A stretch of 64,000 nt of DNA from Enterococcus_C asini_A (GCF_031928785.1 NZ_JARQAL010000002.1), one strand, 5' to 3'. Positions 41,268 to 49,969 are shown, numbered from the stretch's first letter. The notes: generated by a model not told the origin, from the sequence alone. Translations and numbers: made by a program.

Positions 41268-41786
41268 ATGGAACGTGCAATTTTTGCTGGAGGCTGTTTT
41301 TGGTGTATGGTTCAACCTTTTGATGAACATCCCGGTGTTTTTTCAATCGTTTCGGGCTATACGGGAGGACATACCAAAAATCCCACTTATGAACAAGTCC
41401 TCACTCATACTACAGGGCACACAGAAGCTGTAGAAATAATTTACGATCCAGAAGTAATGAGTTATGAAGATTTATTAGCCATTTATTGGCAACAGACAGA
41501 TCCTACTGATGCTTTTGGCCAGTTTCAAGATCGAGGGGACAATTATCGCCCGGTGATTTTTTATTTAAATGAAGAACAAAGAAAATTGGCCCAAGAAAGT
41601 CGGGAAAAACTAGCTCGCAGTGGTCGTTTTGATCAACCAATTGTGACTACGATTGAGCCAGCCCAGACGTTTTATCCTGCAGAAGACTACCACCAAGATT
41701 ACTATCGAAAACATCCAGAAAATTTTGCCCGCAATCATGCAAGAAGAGCGGCTTTTATGAAAGAGCATTGGGAGGAGCAAGCATGA
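41268..41786 (+). CDS. msrA: Peptide methionine sulfoxide reductase MsrA
   Basis: MsrA reduces the S form of methionine sulfoxide in proteins. The protein has 172 residues, and the catalytic cysteine is Cys10 in the family motif GGCFWC. A second cysteine at position 13 is also in the motif. GYTGG and the HTEAVEI segment (with the Glu that activates sulfoxide) are intact. Recycling by thioredoxin would use Cys residues of this motif; no C-terminal Cys is present. It overlaps the yozE gene by four bases. Confidence 0.96.
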   Translation: MERAIFAGGCFWCMVQPFDEHPGVFSIVSGYTGGHTKNPTYEQVLTHTTGHTEAVEIIYDPEVMSYEDLLAIYWQQTDPTDAFGQFQDRGDNYRPVIFYLNEEQRKLAQESREKLARSGRFDQPIVTTIEPAQTFYPAEDYHQDYYRKHPENFARNHARRAAFMKEHWEEQA

Positions 41787-42004
41787 GAAAGAGTTTTTAT
41801 CAGTATTTACAAGCCTTAAAAGGGCCTAGTCACCAAGATGAAGCCCAAATTTTTGCCACTCATGCCAGTCATGACATTCAATTTCCAAAACACAGTGAGG
41901 ATTATCATGAGATTTCTTCTTATTTGGAAATGAATGTGGATTACTTGCCTTCTATGGATATTTTTGACCGTATCTGGGCAAACTATTTGGAAAATAATAA
42001 ATAA
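41783..42004 (+). CDS. YozE/UPF0346 family small protein
   Basis: A 73-residue protein of the YozE_SAM-like family, with KSFYQYL near the start, a middle part rich in acidic and His residues (HDIQFPKHSEDYHEIS) and an MDIFDRIW C-terminal. Its ATG overlaps the msrA stop, with GGGAGGAGC upstream. The family is short and conserved in Bacilli; function unknown. ctpA follows after 30 bases. Confidence 0.85.
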   Translation: MRKSFYQYLQALKGPSHQDEAQIFATHASHDIQFPKHSEDYHEISSYLEMNVDYLPSMDIFDRIWANYLENNK

Positions 42005-42033
42005 GAAAAGCAGTTTTCATGAAGGAGAAGTCT

Positions 42034-43479
42034 GTGAAAAAAGCAAAAAAATTTACCACGCCTCAGTTCGTTATAAGCTTGATTTTGGTAGCAGTACTCT
42101 TTGGTGCTGCCGGCTTCTTCTATGCTCAAATCCTTTTAACTAAACAAAAAAACAATGAGGATGAATTGGCTGCTGTCCATCAACTTTATGAGACGATTCA
42201 AGGAAATTATTATCAAGAAGTGGAGTCGAAAACTTTGATTCAAGGGGCGCTAAAAGGCATGACAGAATCTTTAGATGATCCTTATTCTAGTTATTTAGAT
42301 GCAGCTGGAGCGGAAGATTTAGATCAGTCATTGTCTGATTCTTTTGAAGGAATTGGGGCCAGTTTGACCCAAAAAGATAACTGGCCTGTGATTGCTCAAA
42401 CGCCCATTGCCGGAACACCTGCTGACAAAGCTGGCTTACAAGCCAATGATTTCATTTTAGCAGTAGATAATGTGACCACAGAAGGCTTAAGTTTAGATGA
42501 AGTCGTTGGAAAAATTCGTGGAAAAAAAGGTTCTAAGATTGCTTTAACGATTAAACGAGAGCAAGATACATTTGACGTCTCAGTAATTCGGGATGTGATT
42601 CCTGTGGAGACAGTTTATGGCAAGTTAGATGAAAAAGAGCCAACAGTGGGTTATCTTCAAATTACTACCTTTGGGGAAGGAACTGCTGAAGAACTAAAGA
42701 CTGCCATACAAGATTTGCGAAAAAAAGGTGCAAAATCTTTTGTCTTAGATGTCCGTCAAAATCCCGGTGGCTTATTAGATGCAGTGCAAGAAATGGCCAG
42801 TATGTTTTTAGCCGATGGTCAAGTAATCGTCCAATTTGAGGATAACCAAGGAAACAAGACCAAAACCGTAGCTTCTGAAACATTAGATGGAGGCTTTAAA
42901 GTTAAAGAAGAGGTGGTCGTCTTGGTAGATGGAAATTCCGCTTCAGCAGCTGAAATCTTTGCAGCAGCCTTAAAAGAATCTGGTCAGCGAGAAATTATTG
43001 GCACCACAACTTTTGGCAAAGGAACGATGCAGCAAGTGGCAGATCTTGATGACGAGAGTGATTTAAAACTCACAGTGGCTAAATGGTTGACCCCAGACGG
43101 TACGTGGCTTCATGAAAAAGGATTAGAGCCGACAATTAAAGCTGATTATCCTAGCTTTGCTTATTTACCGCCAATTTCTAGAAGTGCTGCTTATCAGCTT
43201 GATGATTCAGGACAAGAAATTGATTATTTGAATCAGTTTTTAGCGGCATTAGGTTATGAAACCAAGGGAGAGAAGTTTGATGAGACCACTAAAGACGCCA
43301 TTGAAGCCATTCAGCAAGCTCATAAGTTGGAAGTTTCTGGCGTACTCAATAAAGAGACTGCCGATGCCATTGAAGCTGAATTAACGGCTAGTCTAAAAGG
43401 GCAAGATTTTGCCTATCAAACCGGGGTGGCTAAATTAATCGAAGGAGCGGCAAGTAGTGACGAAAAAAGAAAAAATTGA
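42034..43479 (+). CDS. ctpA: C-terminal processing peptidase, S41 family
   Basis: A secreted, membrane-anchored serine protease of the tail-specific type. The 481 residues start with a transmembrane helix (about 10-32), then a PDZ domain (about 85-185) and the S41 catalytic domain. Ser304 in NSASAAEIF and Lys329 in FGKGTMQ form the Ser-Lys dyad, with the VRQNPGGLL segment before them. A peptidoglycan-binding domain (about 385-455) ends the protein, as in other Lactobacillales CtpA. The GTG start is chosen because AAGGAG is six bases upstream. It overlaps the signal peptidase gene by 23 bases. Confidence 0.93.
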   Translation: MKKAKKFTTPQFVISLILVAVLFGAAGFFYAQILLTKQKNNEDELAAVHQLYETIQGNYYQEVESKTLIQGALKGMTESLDDPYSSYLDAAGAEDLDQSLSDSFEGIGASLTQKDNWPVIAQTPIAGTPADKAGLQANDFILAVDNVTTEGLSLDEVVGKIRGKKGSKIALTIKREQDTFDVSVIRDVIPVETVYGKLDEKEPTVGYLQITTFGEGTAEELKTAIQDLRKKGAKSFVLDVRQNPGGLLDAVQEMASMFLADGQVIVQFEDNQGNKTKTVASETLDGGFKVKEEVVVLVDGNSASAAEIFAAALKESGQREIIGTTTFGKGTMQQVADLDDESDLKLTVAKWLTPDGTWLHEKGLEPTIKADYPSFAYLPPISRSAAYQLDDSGQEIDYLNQFLAALGYETKGEKFDETTKDAIEAIQQAHKLEVSGVLNKETADAIEAELTASLKGQDFAYQTGVAKLIEGAASSDEKRKN

Positions 43480-44002
43480 CCTCTTTTGGTCGGCAGTAAA
43501 ATATTTGATTGTAGCTGTTGTTGCTGCGCTGTTAATTCGTGGCTTCCTTTTAATTCCCATTCCAGTAGTCGGTAATTCCATGGAAAGCACGTTGTCTCAA
43601 GGAGATATGGTAGTCATGGAGCGAATGACCCAAATCAACCGCTTTGATGTGGTGGTCTTTCGCCTCTCCAGTGGGACTACTTATATTAAGCGAGTGATCG
43701 GGATGCCTGGGGATACATTGCGCTACCAAGATGATCAACTTTACATCAACGACAAACCGGTGGAGGAACCGTTCTTAGCAAAGCAGTTAAAAGCCGATCA
43801 TTTAGCCAATGATTTTACCAATGATTTCTCTTTAGCTGAACTTACCGGTGAGCAAAAATTAGGAGAGAATAGTTATTTTGTTCTCGGTGACAATCGGCGG
43901 ACTTCAAAGGATAGCCGTTCTTTTGGTGCCATTGACAGTAGTGATATTTTAGGAAAAGCGCGTTTTGTCTATTATCCATTGAAACATTGGCATCTAATAT
44001 AA
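43457..44002 (+). CDS. lepB: Type I signal peptidase
   Basis: A 181-residue membrane peptidase that removes signal peptides. One N-terminal helix (about 13-33) precedes the catalytic Ser41 in the box B motif GNSMEST and Lys78 in the box D motif IKRVIGMPGD. Box E is GDNRRTSKDSR near residue 150. The GTG start is within the end of ctpA, with GAAGGAG ten bases upstream. It ends at a strong terminator that overlaps its stop codon. The six genes from 39,672 seem to be one operon for extracytoplasmic enzymes. Confidence 0.95.
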   Translation: MTKKEKIDLFWSAVKYLIVAVVAALLIRGFLLIPIPVVGNSMESTLSQGDMVVMERMTQINRFDVVVFRLSSGTTYIKRVIGMPGDTLRYQDDQLYINDKPVEEPFLAKQLKADHLANDFTNDFSLAELTGEQKLGENSYFVLGDNRRTSKDSRSFGAIDSSDILGKARFVYYPLKHWHLI

Positions 44003-44036
44003 AAACAGCTCTGGTAGCATTGCCAGAGCTGTTTTT
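44001..44036 (+). terminator. Terminator closing the SGNH-to-signal-peptidase operon
   Basis: A perfect 14-bp stem (44,001-44,014 with 44,023-44,036) starting in the stop codon, with five T. Confidence 0.93.
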
Positions 44037-44050
44037 ATATGGAAGAATCT

Positions 44051-44084
44051 ATCTAAAATTTAGGCTGTTGCGCAAATTTTAGAT
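44051..44084. repeat. 11-bp perfect inverted repeat upstream of the DUF4870 gene
   Basis: ATCTAAAATTT at 44,051 and its exact inverse at 44,074, with a 12-base GC-rich loop. No T run follows. It could be a protein-binding site or an IS end remnant. Confidence 0.5.
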
Positions 44085-44091
44085 GACACAA

Positions 44092-44100
44092 TGTTATAAG
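44092..44100 (+). promoter_or_regulatory. Extended -10 of the DUF4870 gene
   Basis: TGT then TATAAG, 44 bases before the ATG and just after the inverted repeat. Confidence 0.4.
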
Positions 44101-44143
44101 TAACGTTTATACTAGGTTTAAATAAATTATAGGAGTTGATCTT

Positions 44144-44464
44144 ATGCGTGAAAATCATCTTTTAGGTTCTCTTTCACATTTATCTCTTTTCTTTGCTCCC
44201 TTTCTTTTACCGCTACTTGTTTGGTTATTTACTGAAAAGGGGACTTTTAATCACAATGAAGCAAAACTAGCGTTAAAAATTCACATCTTACCAGTTATAA
44301 TCACTCTGTTCTTTTTTATTTCCCTCGGGGGGATTGGTTTATTTACTAATGATGCTACTGTAACTGGAACGGTAGGGATTCCAATGATCTTACTTGTTTT
44401 GGTGATAGATGTTGTGGCGGCAATTTACAGCTTGTATCGAGGAATTAAAATTTTAGTCGCATAG
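44144..44464 (+). CDS. DUF4870 domain small membrane protein
   Basis: 106 residues with three hydrophobic helices (about 8-30, 46-66 and 80-103) and the LGSLSHLSLFFAPFLLPL start typical of DUF4870 (Tic20-like). Proteins of the family are membrane-embedded and of unknown role. A GGAG site lies upstream. It is monocistronic, between its promoter and a terminator. Confidence 0.75.
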   Translation: MRENHLLGSLSHLSLFFAPFLLPLLVWLFTEKGTFNHNEAKLALKIHILPVIITLFFFISLGGIGLFTNDATVTGTVGIPMILLVLVIDVVAAIYSLYRGIKILVA

Positions 44465-44473
44465 CTTAACTGG

Positions 44474-44500
44474 GATGAGGCATTAAGCCTTGTCTTTTTT
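44474..44500 (+). terminator. Terminator of the DUF4870 gene
   Basis: An 8-bp stem with two G-T pairs (44,474-44,481 with 44,487-44,494) and a run of six T. Confidence 0.7.
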
Positions 44501-44516
44501 ATTAGAAAATGAAATG

Positions 44517-44525
44517 TGGTATACT
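44517..44525 (+). promoter_or_regulatory. Extended -10 of the DUF998 gene
   Basis: TGG followed by TATACT, 34 bases before the ATG. Confidence 0.5.
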
Positions 44526-44559
44526 TTATGGGATTTCAGATGATTGAAGGAAAAAAATT

Positions 44560-45201
44560 ATGGGGCTTATAAATCGTTATGGATTCTTGATTTTAATTGT
44601 GGCAGTGATTAGTGAACTGACCCTGCCTTTTGTATTAGGACATTTCGTGACCGGGTACAGCCAAATTGAAATGCTTATTTCTAGTTTAGGAGAGACCGGG
44701 GCAAAGACTCGAACGGCTTTTCGAATTTGGGAAATTGTCAATGGCTGTCTGTTTCTCTTAGCAGCTCCGGCATTTTATCAGCGTTTTGAGCCAACCTCAA
44801 CAAAACTTGCCTTAGTATTAGCTGCTTGTCTAGTGCTTTTTGGTCTTGGAGATTGTATCATTACAGGAATTGTGTCCCGAGCAAAAGATGCCAGTGAAGT
44901 AGGCTTTTCCAGTTTGCTTCATAACTATGCCTCTGGTGCCGGTTTTGTAGCTCTTTTACTGGGCACTTTTTTATTGATTGGCCTCTTTTATCTTGAAAGA
45001 AATTCCCCAATGGTGGTTACTTTAATTATGGTCTTTGTTCTTTCAGGGATTTTTATGGTGCTCTTTGCCATGCCGAAATTCCCCTTATTAAACGCTTTTC
45101 AAGTGAGCCATCGTGGACTTTGGCAAAGACTCAATCTATTTTTCTTGTATTTGCCTTTTGTATTGGTCAGTTTAAAAAGCTTAGGGATCTTTAAAAGATA
45201 G
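44560..45201 (+). CDS. DUF998-like integral membrane protein
   Basis: A 213-residue protein with six hydrophobic helices. The N-terminal VISELTLPFVLGHF and the SxxS/HNYASGAGF segment (about 125-135, between helices) fit the DUF998 family. Function unknown. Upstream AAGGA, downstream terminator; single gene. The family call is by pattern only. Confidence 0.6.
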   Translation: MGLINRYGFLILIVAVISELTLPFVLGHFVTGYSQIEMLISSLGETGAKTRTAFRIWEIVNGCLFLLAAPAFYQRFEPTSTKLALVLAACLVLFGLGDCIITGIVSRAKDASEVGFSSLLHNYASGAGFVALLLGTFLLIGLFYLERNSPMVVTLIMVFVLSGIFMVLFAMPKFPLLNAFQVSHRGLWQRLNLFFLYLPFVLVSLKSLGIFKR

Positions 45202-45223
45202 ATTAATGATTTTTTGCAGTAGG

Positions 45224-45253
45224 ACAAGGGGTGAAAGCACTCCTTGTTTTTTT
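45224..45253 (+). terminator. Terminator of the DUF998 gene
   Basis: A 10-bp stem with one G-T pair (45,224-45,233 with 45,238-45,247) and seven T. Confidence 0.9.
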
Positions 45254-45535
45254 GTTTCAAAATAGAAAAAAGGTACTAACCTCACTAGTTACACTTAAGG
45301 AAATTCTCAATAATTCAGGGAAATCTCAAAAAGAACGATAGCTATCTGTTCGGTGAATTGATTATACTTAAGACAAGGGTTTTCATTGTGTTCAATAATG
45401 AAAGAGAACAAGAATGAAGTATTAAAACAAATCAATGAAAATACTAAGGAATACAATCTGGTGCAGTGCTAACTGACTTATTTTATAAGACGTTAGTAAG
45501 AGCGTATGCTTTTTATTTTTACAAAGGAGGGAGTT
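45254..45535 (+). promoter_or_regulatory. Long structured leader and promoter region ahead of ahyD-mprF
   Basis: About 280 bases with a TATACT -10-like box at 45,363. If transcription starts near 45,375 the leader is about 160 bases, with a TTTCATT/AATGAAA stem (45,381 and 45,397), a CTAAC-CTTAT/ATAAG-GTTAG stem (45,469 to 45,496) and an AGC/GCT mini-stem followed by a T run (45,501-45,520). No T-box, SMK or other named riboswitch motif was recognised. Confidence 0.4.
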
Positions 45536-46744
45536 TTGGATGTGAAAAAGCGGGTTATTCTTTCGGTTTTTGGGTTGGTCTTATTGCTGGGGCTAGGGCT
45601 TGTTTTCCTCACTATAAAAAATAACTATACTTATCAAAATTTAATCGCTACTCCTAGCCAAGTACCCAAATGGGAAGCCGATGTGCGACCATTACAATCG
45701 GAAAAACAAGTTAAGGGGCAATTGCAAAAACTCAATCAAAAAAATGCGGGGAAAGAGGTTTCTTTAACCGATAGTAAATTTGTGGTGATTCCTGGATTAC
45801 GGGGAGCTTGGTCAATCGATCCTAAAAATGGCCAAGCAGCTTTTGGGACAGATTGGGTGCCCCAAGGATTGACTCAATCAGCAGATGACTATTACGTCAG
45901 TGTTTATGATGGAGATCATCACTTAAATTCCTTAATTTTTCAAATTGATAAAAAGAGTAAAAAATATGTCAAAACTTTGATTTTAAACTCCAAAGCTCAT
46001 GTGGGTGGCATTACTTATGATGATGACCATCAGCGACTGATTTATTCCGATGATACCGATAAAATGGCGGGCTTTGGCTACCTTGATCAAGCAAGGATTG
46101 ATGCTTATCAAGCAAGCCAACAACAAGCCCCCATTAAAAGTGAGAAAATCAATTGGCAATTAGGAATTCGTACATCGGCAATTACCATGTACCAGCAACA
46201 ATTAATCGTGGCAAAATACGGCTTTCACCAAAATGATCGTTCGATTGTATCGATTCCTTTAAATAAGGCAGGATTTCCCCCAACAATTAGCGACCAAGGA
46301 AGCGAAATGCTAGCAAAAGTGGTGGATACTGCCGATAAAAAAACATTGGAGAAAGTTTTTATTGAATCCTTAATTAAATCTGGCTATATTAGCTCTTTTA
46401 ATCACGGCTGGGATCGTATGCAAGGAATCTCATTATCAAAATCTGGGATTATGATTGTGAGTCAATCCAATGGACGGCATCAAGGAAAATTATTGATTCG
46501 TTACCGGATGCCGGACCCTAGTCGTTGGGAGAAAATGAATTTGACGAGCATTGCAAAAGGTCCAGCGACAGTAGCGATTCCTCGGGCAGTTGAAGAAGTC
46601 AGTATTAATCGTGAAGAAACTGAACTAGCTATGATTTTTGAAAGTGGCGCTAAGAAATATCGGAAAAACAACTATCCTTTTTTGCCACCAGATTATATGG
46701 ATCGTATCTTAATTTTACCGATGCAAGTTACAAATGAGGCATGA
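45536..46744 (+). CDS. Membrane-anchored extracytoplasmic protein, candidate aminoacyl-PG hydrolase (AhyD-like)
   Basis: A 402-residue protein with an N-terminal helix (about 5-25) and a large extracytoplasmic domain rich in beta-strand patterns (GGITYDDDHQRLIYSDD, ISSFNHGWDRMQG), which might be a beta-propeller. I do not recognise a catalytic motif. In Enterococcus faecium the hydrolase AhyD, which removes amino acids from aminoacyl-phosphatidylglycerol, is coded next to the MprF-type synthase; this gene precedes mprF by 87 bases with no terminator. TTG 45,536 is used for the AAAGGAGGG site five bases upstream. Confidence 0.6.
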   Translation: MDVKKRVILSVFGLVLLLGLGLVFLTIKNNYTYQNLIATPSQVPKWEADVRPLQSEKQVKGQLQKLNQKNAGKEVSLTDSKFVVIPGLRGAWSIDPKNGQAAFGTDWVPQGLTQSADDYYVSVYDGDHHLNSLIFQIDKKSKKYVKTLILNSKAHVGGITYDDDHQRLIYSDDTDKMAGFGYLDQARIDAYQASQQQAPIKSEKINWQLGIRTSAITMYQQQLIVAKYGFHQNDRSIVSIPLNKAGFPPTISDQGSEMLAKVVDTADKKTLEKVFIESLIKSGYISSFNHGWDRMQGISLSKSGIMIVSQSNGRHQGKLLIRYRMPDPSRWEKMNLTSIAKGPATVAIPRAVEEVSINREETELAMIFESGAKKYRKNNYPFLPPDYMDRILILPMQVTNEA

Positions 46745-46831
46745 GATGCAAATTGGCAAGTAATGGTGTATCTTAGCAGAAGAGTGTTTGGAAAGAATAA
46801 GTGGTTTTTAGGAAAGTGATAGGTGGTTGTG

Positions 46832-49396
46832 ATGCACAAAATTGTATTATGGGTTAAAAAGCACAGTAAAATATTAAAAAATATTTTCTTGATGGCTGTG
46901 GTGGTCATTGTTTTTAGCGAATTGTTATCCATCAGTAAAACCATTTCCATAGTTCAACTCCGTCAAAGCTTTAGTGAAATTCCTTTTTATAAAATTATCC
47001 TCATGGCTGTGGTAGGTTTGGTGGCTGTTTTGCCTATGACGGGCTATGACTTTACATTGAATAAAATGCTGAATTTAAAGCATAAAAGAAGTTATATTTT
47101 GGAAACAAGTTGGTTGGTTAATACGATAAATAACTTAGCCGGCTTTGGTGGATTAATCAGCATTGGCCTGCGCTCAGAATTTTACACTAAAGACAAAGAA
47201 GGCAAAGAAGTATTAGGGGCTTTATCGAAAATTTTATTATTTTTAGAAGCGGGACTATCCATTTTTAGCCTACTTAGTTTTTGCTTGGTGATTACCGGAC
47301 AAAGCAGTGCTTTTGTCAGCCAATATTGGCCTTGGTTAATCGGTGGGGGTCTTTATTTTCCCATTATTTACTTGTTTACCTTCTTTAAGAAAAAAGGCCT
47401 TTTAGGTGGACTTGCGGCGAAATATCGCTGGGAACTAACGGTCACTTCTTTTTTTGAATGGCTTGGAGTCGTAGTGACCTTTTATTTGATTGGGTATTTA
47501 ATGGACTTGCCCATCTCTTTAGTAGATGTTTTGCCTCTTTTTATCGCCTCTTCCATTATTGGGATTGTCTCTATGATTCCAGGTGCGCTAGGTTCTTTTG
47601 ATGTGATGATGATTTTGGGACTGACTAATTTAGGCGTTCCCCGGGCAAGTGTCGTTATTTGGCTGTTACTGTTTCGTTTGTTTTATTATGTGATTCCTTT
47701 TTTAATCGGTATTTTGCTGTTTTTCAAAAATCTTTGGAGTCAAGTGAATACTCGTTATTCCGATATTCCCCGCAATTTAACCTTAGAAATATTGCATAAA
47801 GTGGAAGTCTTTTTAATGTATTTTTCTGGCATTATGATTGTGCTTTTAGCAACGATTCCTCAAGGATTTACAGAAATTAGTTGGTTAAAGCAATTGAATT
47901 TCTTCCATTATCATTTGGTAGCGCAATTTCCTAATATCATTCTTGGCTTTTCCTTATTGATTATGGGGCGGGGAATCGCAGCTCAAGTAAAACGCGCTTA
48001 TTTTCCTACGATATTCTTATTGGTGATTGCGATTATCTATACATTGTCCTTTGGTCTAAGCTTAGCGGCAGTAGTCGTGTTGGCTGTTATTTTAGTCATG
48101 GTTTTCTTTTCTCGCAGTGAACTGTACCGGGAACAATTGGTGTATTCTTGGCAGTGGATGACCGTCGATGGCTTGATTATTGGCGCGTTGGCATTACTGT
48201 ATGTAGCCATTGGTGTTTATAATTCTCCTGCTTTTCCTCATCACCGAAAAAGCCATCCGATTTCTTTCTTGATCTTTCCTTCCGAAAAATTATGGTTTGC
48301 CGGTTTACTTGCTATTATCGTGGTGGCAATGTTCATGTTGCTTTTCTTGCGTTATTTAGAAGGTAAAAAACAAAAAATCGGTGTCCCATTAGACGAAGCG
48401 CGAGTTTTACGAATTTTAGAAAATTACGGGGGCAATATTGCAAGCCAGCTAGTCTTTTTGGAGGATAAATCCGTTTATTTTTACAATGACGGCACAGAAG
48501 ACACGGTTTTCTTCCAATTTGCTACCTATAATAATAAATGTGTGGTCATGGGAGACCCAACAGGTAAAGCCGCTGACTTCAATGCTGCTTTGCGTCAATT
48601 TATCATTGAAGCAGACCAATGGTGTTACCAGCCCATTTTTTATGAATGCAATTCTACCAGCGTCACCACATTACACGAATTGGGCTATGATTTTATCAAA
48701 ATGGGGGAAGAGGCTCTAGTAGAGTTGGCTGATTTTAGCACGGCTGGCAAAAAGATGAAAGGGACCCGTTCGGTGGTTAATAAAATCACCAAGGCAGGTT
48801 ACACCTTTGAAGTCCTAGAACCACCTTTTGATGATACTTTGATGGCTACCTTAAAAGAGATTTCTGATTCTTGGTTAAAGGGGCGAAAAGAGAAAGGTTT
48901 TTCCCTAGGATTCTTTTCAGAGTCTTATTTACAGCGAGGACCGATTGCAGTAGTGCGCAATCCCGAACAAGAAATTGTCTCTTTTGCCAATTTAATGCCT
49001 ACTTATTATTCAAAGGAGATTGGAACCATTGATTTAATGCGCCACCACAGTGAAAAAGCCCCCTCTGGTTGTATGGATTTCTTGTTTGTTCACCTTTTTG
49101 AATACATGAAAGAGGCCGGTTTTTCTTATTTTGATATGGGTATGGCGCCATTAGCAAATGTGGGACATTCACGAAAAAGCTTTACCCAAGAGCGCATTGC
49201 CAATTTAGTTTATGAATTTGGTTCTCGTTTCTATTCTTTCCAAGGATTGCGGGAATACAAAGAAAAATATGCCAGCAAGTGGGTACCTCGCTACACTTTG
49301 TATCATCGCGATAGCTGGATTGCTTATGTGATGATCGTGATTTTGCTGGTGGACAATCAAGCGGTCAAAGTAAGTGAAGGGAAAAAGGGGCGTTGA
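46832..49396 (+). CDS. mprF: MprF, bifunctional aminoacyl-phosphatidylglycerol synthase/flippase
   Basis: MprF adds a positively charged or neutral amino acid from tRNA to phosphatidylglycerol and flips the product outward, which lowers binding of cationic peptides and daptomycin. The 854 residues have an N-terminal flippase part of 8 helices (to about 325), further helices to about 515, and the C-terminal synthase domain (DUF2156, about 530-840). Motifs include GALGSFDVM, MGDPTGK and a Ser/Thr-rich acceptor region near STAGKK. ATG 46,832 has an AGGTGG site upstream; earlier GTG codons are possible. It is downstream of the ahyD candidate, probably in one operon. Confidence 0.93.
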   Translation: MHKIVLWVKKHSKILKNIFLMAVVVIVFSELLSISKTISIVQLRQSFSEIPFYKIILMAVVGLVAVLPMTGYDFTLNKMLNLKHKRSYILETSWLVNTINNLAGFGGLISIGLRSEFYTKDKEGKEVLGALSKILLFLEAGLSIFSLLSFCLVITGQSSAFVSQYWPWLIGGGLYFPIIYLFTFFKKKGLLGGLAAKYRWELTVTSFFEWLGVVVTFYLIGYLMDLPISLVDVLPLFIASSIIGIVSMIPGALGSFDVMMILGLTNLGVPRASVVIWLLLFRLFYYVIPFLIGILLFFKNLWSQVNTRYSDIPRNLTLEILHKVEVFLMYFSGIMIVLLATIPQGFTEISWLKQLNFFHYHLVAQFPNIILGFSLLIMGRGIAAQVKRAYFPTIFLLVIAIIYTLSFGLSLAAVVVLAVILVMVFFSRSELYREQLVYSWQWMTVDGLIIGALALLYVAIGVYNSPAFPHHRKSHPISFLIFPSEKLWFAGLLAIIVVAMFMLLFLRYLEGKKQKIGVPLDEARVLRILENYGGNIASQLVFLEDKSVYFYNDGTEDTVFFQFATYNNKCVVMGDPTGKAADFNAALRQFIIEADQWCYQPIFYECNSTSVTTLHELGYDFIKMGEEALVELADFSTAGKKMKGTRSVVNKITKAGYTFEVLEPPFDDTLMATLKEISDSWLKGRKEKGFSLGFFSESYLQRGPIAVVRNPEQEIVSFANLMPTYYSKEIGTIDLMRHHSEKAPSGCMDFLFVHLFEYMKEAGFSYFDMGMAPLANVGHSRKSFTQERIANLVYEFGSRFYSFQGLREYKEKYASKWVPRYTLYHRDSWIAYVMIVILLVDNQAVKVSEGKKGR

Positions 49397-49569
49397 GATT
49401 AAACCCAGATGCAAGGTGTAAAGTTTATAGCTTTTTTACAATTAATTGTCTACCGCGAAGAGCTTTGTCCAACAGATGACGATAAAAGCAGTGATTATGG
49501 TGATTGGCTTTGTAGTAGTTATGTATCCAATGTGGCTGTTAACGGGATTGATGTAAAATAATTTTGTAA
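49397..49569. other. Gap after mprF with small open frames but no supported gene
   Basis: Two overlapping short frames exist here: 49,409-49,561 (50 codons) and a hydrophobic 26-codon frame at 49,476. Neither has a ribosome-binding site. Nothing else is recognised before the terminator. Confidence 0.4.
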
Positions 49570-49603
49570 AAGAGACAGTAGTGTAAGCTGCTGTTTCTTT
49601 TTG
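49570..49603 (+). terminator. Terminator of ahyD-mprF
   Basis: A 12-bp stem with two G-T pairs (49,570-49,581 with 49,588-49,599) followed by T; it lies 174 bases after the mprF stop. Confidence 0.8.
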
Positions 49604-49705
49604 TGTTTTCTGTAATTCTTTTGGAGATTATAAAATAAGTAAAGAAACTTTCTCCTTGGCAAAGACAGCATTTCAAATTATTGAATTTCATGCTAAAATC
49701 ATAAG

Positions 49706-49831
49706 ATGCTTGGTCATGATGTATTGACCGTAACAGTTACAGCCAAGAGCTTTAGAACAAACGTTAGTATCTTTATGAGTTCAGTCATCTAATAATGAAA
49801 TCTCAAGAAAAATCAGTTCAAGTGATTTTTT
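49706..49831 (+). ncRNA. Putative intergenic small RNA upstream of rbgA
   Basis: An extended -10 (TGC then TAAAAT at 49,694) precedes a segment that can fold: CTTGG/CCAAG outer pairing, GGTCA/TGACC and a perfect GTAACAGTTAC palindrome (49,730-49,740). A Rho-independent terminator (AAAAATCA at 49,808 with TGATTTTTT at 49,823) closes it. No coding frame is seen. It is not a class I recognise. Confidence 0.3.
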
Positions 49832-49835
49832 GAAT

Positions 49836-49865
49836 TTGTAGATAAAGTTGAAATTTAAGTATAAT
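49836..49865 (+). promoter_or_regulatory. Promoter of rbgA-rnhB
   Basis: TTGTAG at 49,836, an 18-base spacer and a perfect TATAAT at 49,860. The predicted start point, about 49,872, lies inside the left arm of the next hairpin. Confidence 0.65.
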
Positions 49866-49867
49866 AA

Positions 49868-49952
49868 TTTGCCCAAAATTGTATGGACAGATGGCAAATT
49901 TTGGGCAAATTCAACAAAATTAAGTGTAGCAAAGTGCTAGAAAGCTTGCTAC
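49868..49952 (+). promoter_or_regulatory. Two-hairpin 5' leader of rbgA
   Basis: A perfect 13-bp inverted repeat (49,868-49,880 with 49,897-49,909) and a second stem (GTAGCAA at 49,926 with TTGCTAC at 49,946, with GCT/AGC inside). Neither is followed by T, so they look like 5' mRNA structure, ending five bases before the GGGAGG site. Confidence 0.55.
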
Positions 49953-49969
49953 ATAAGGGAGGAATGGCC

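Noticed and set aside
44051..44100. Inverted repeat considered as an intact insertion sequence end
   Set aside because: No transposase remnant or direct repeat is visible next to it.
45369..45535. Possible T-box riboswitch before ahyD-mprF
   Set aside because: No T-box sequence or antiterminator bulge was recognisable, and the downstream genes are not amino-acid genes.
49409..49561. 50-codon frame and an overlapping 26-codon hydrophobic frame after mprF
   Set aside because: Neither has a ribosome-binding site and they overlap in different frames; probably chance in the untranslated 3' part before the terminator.
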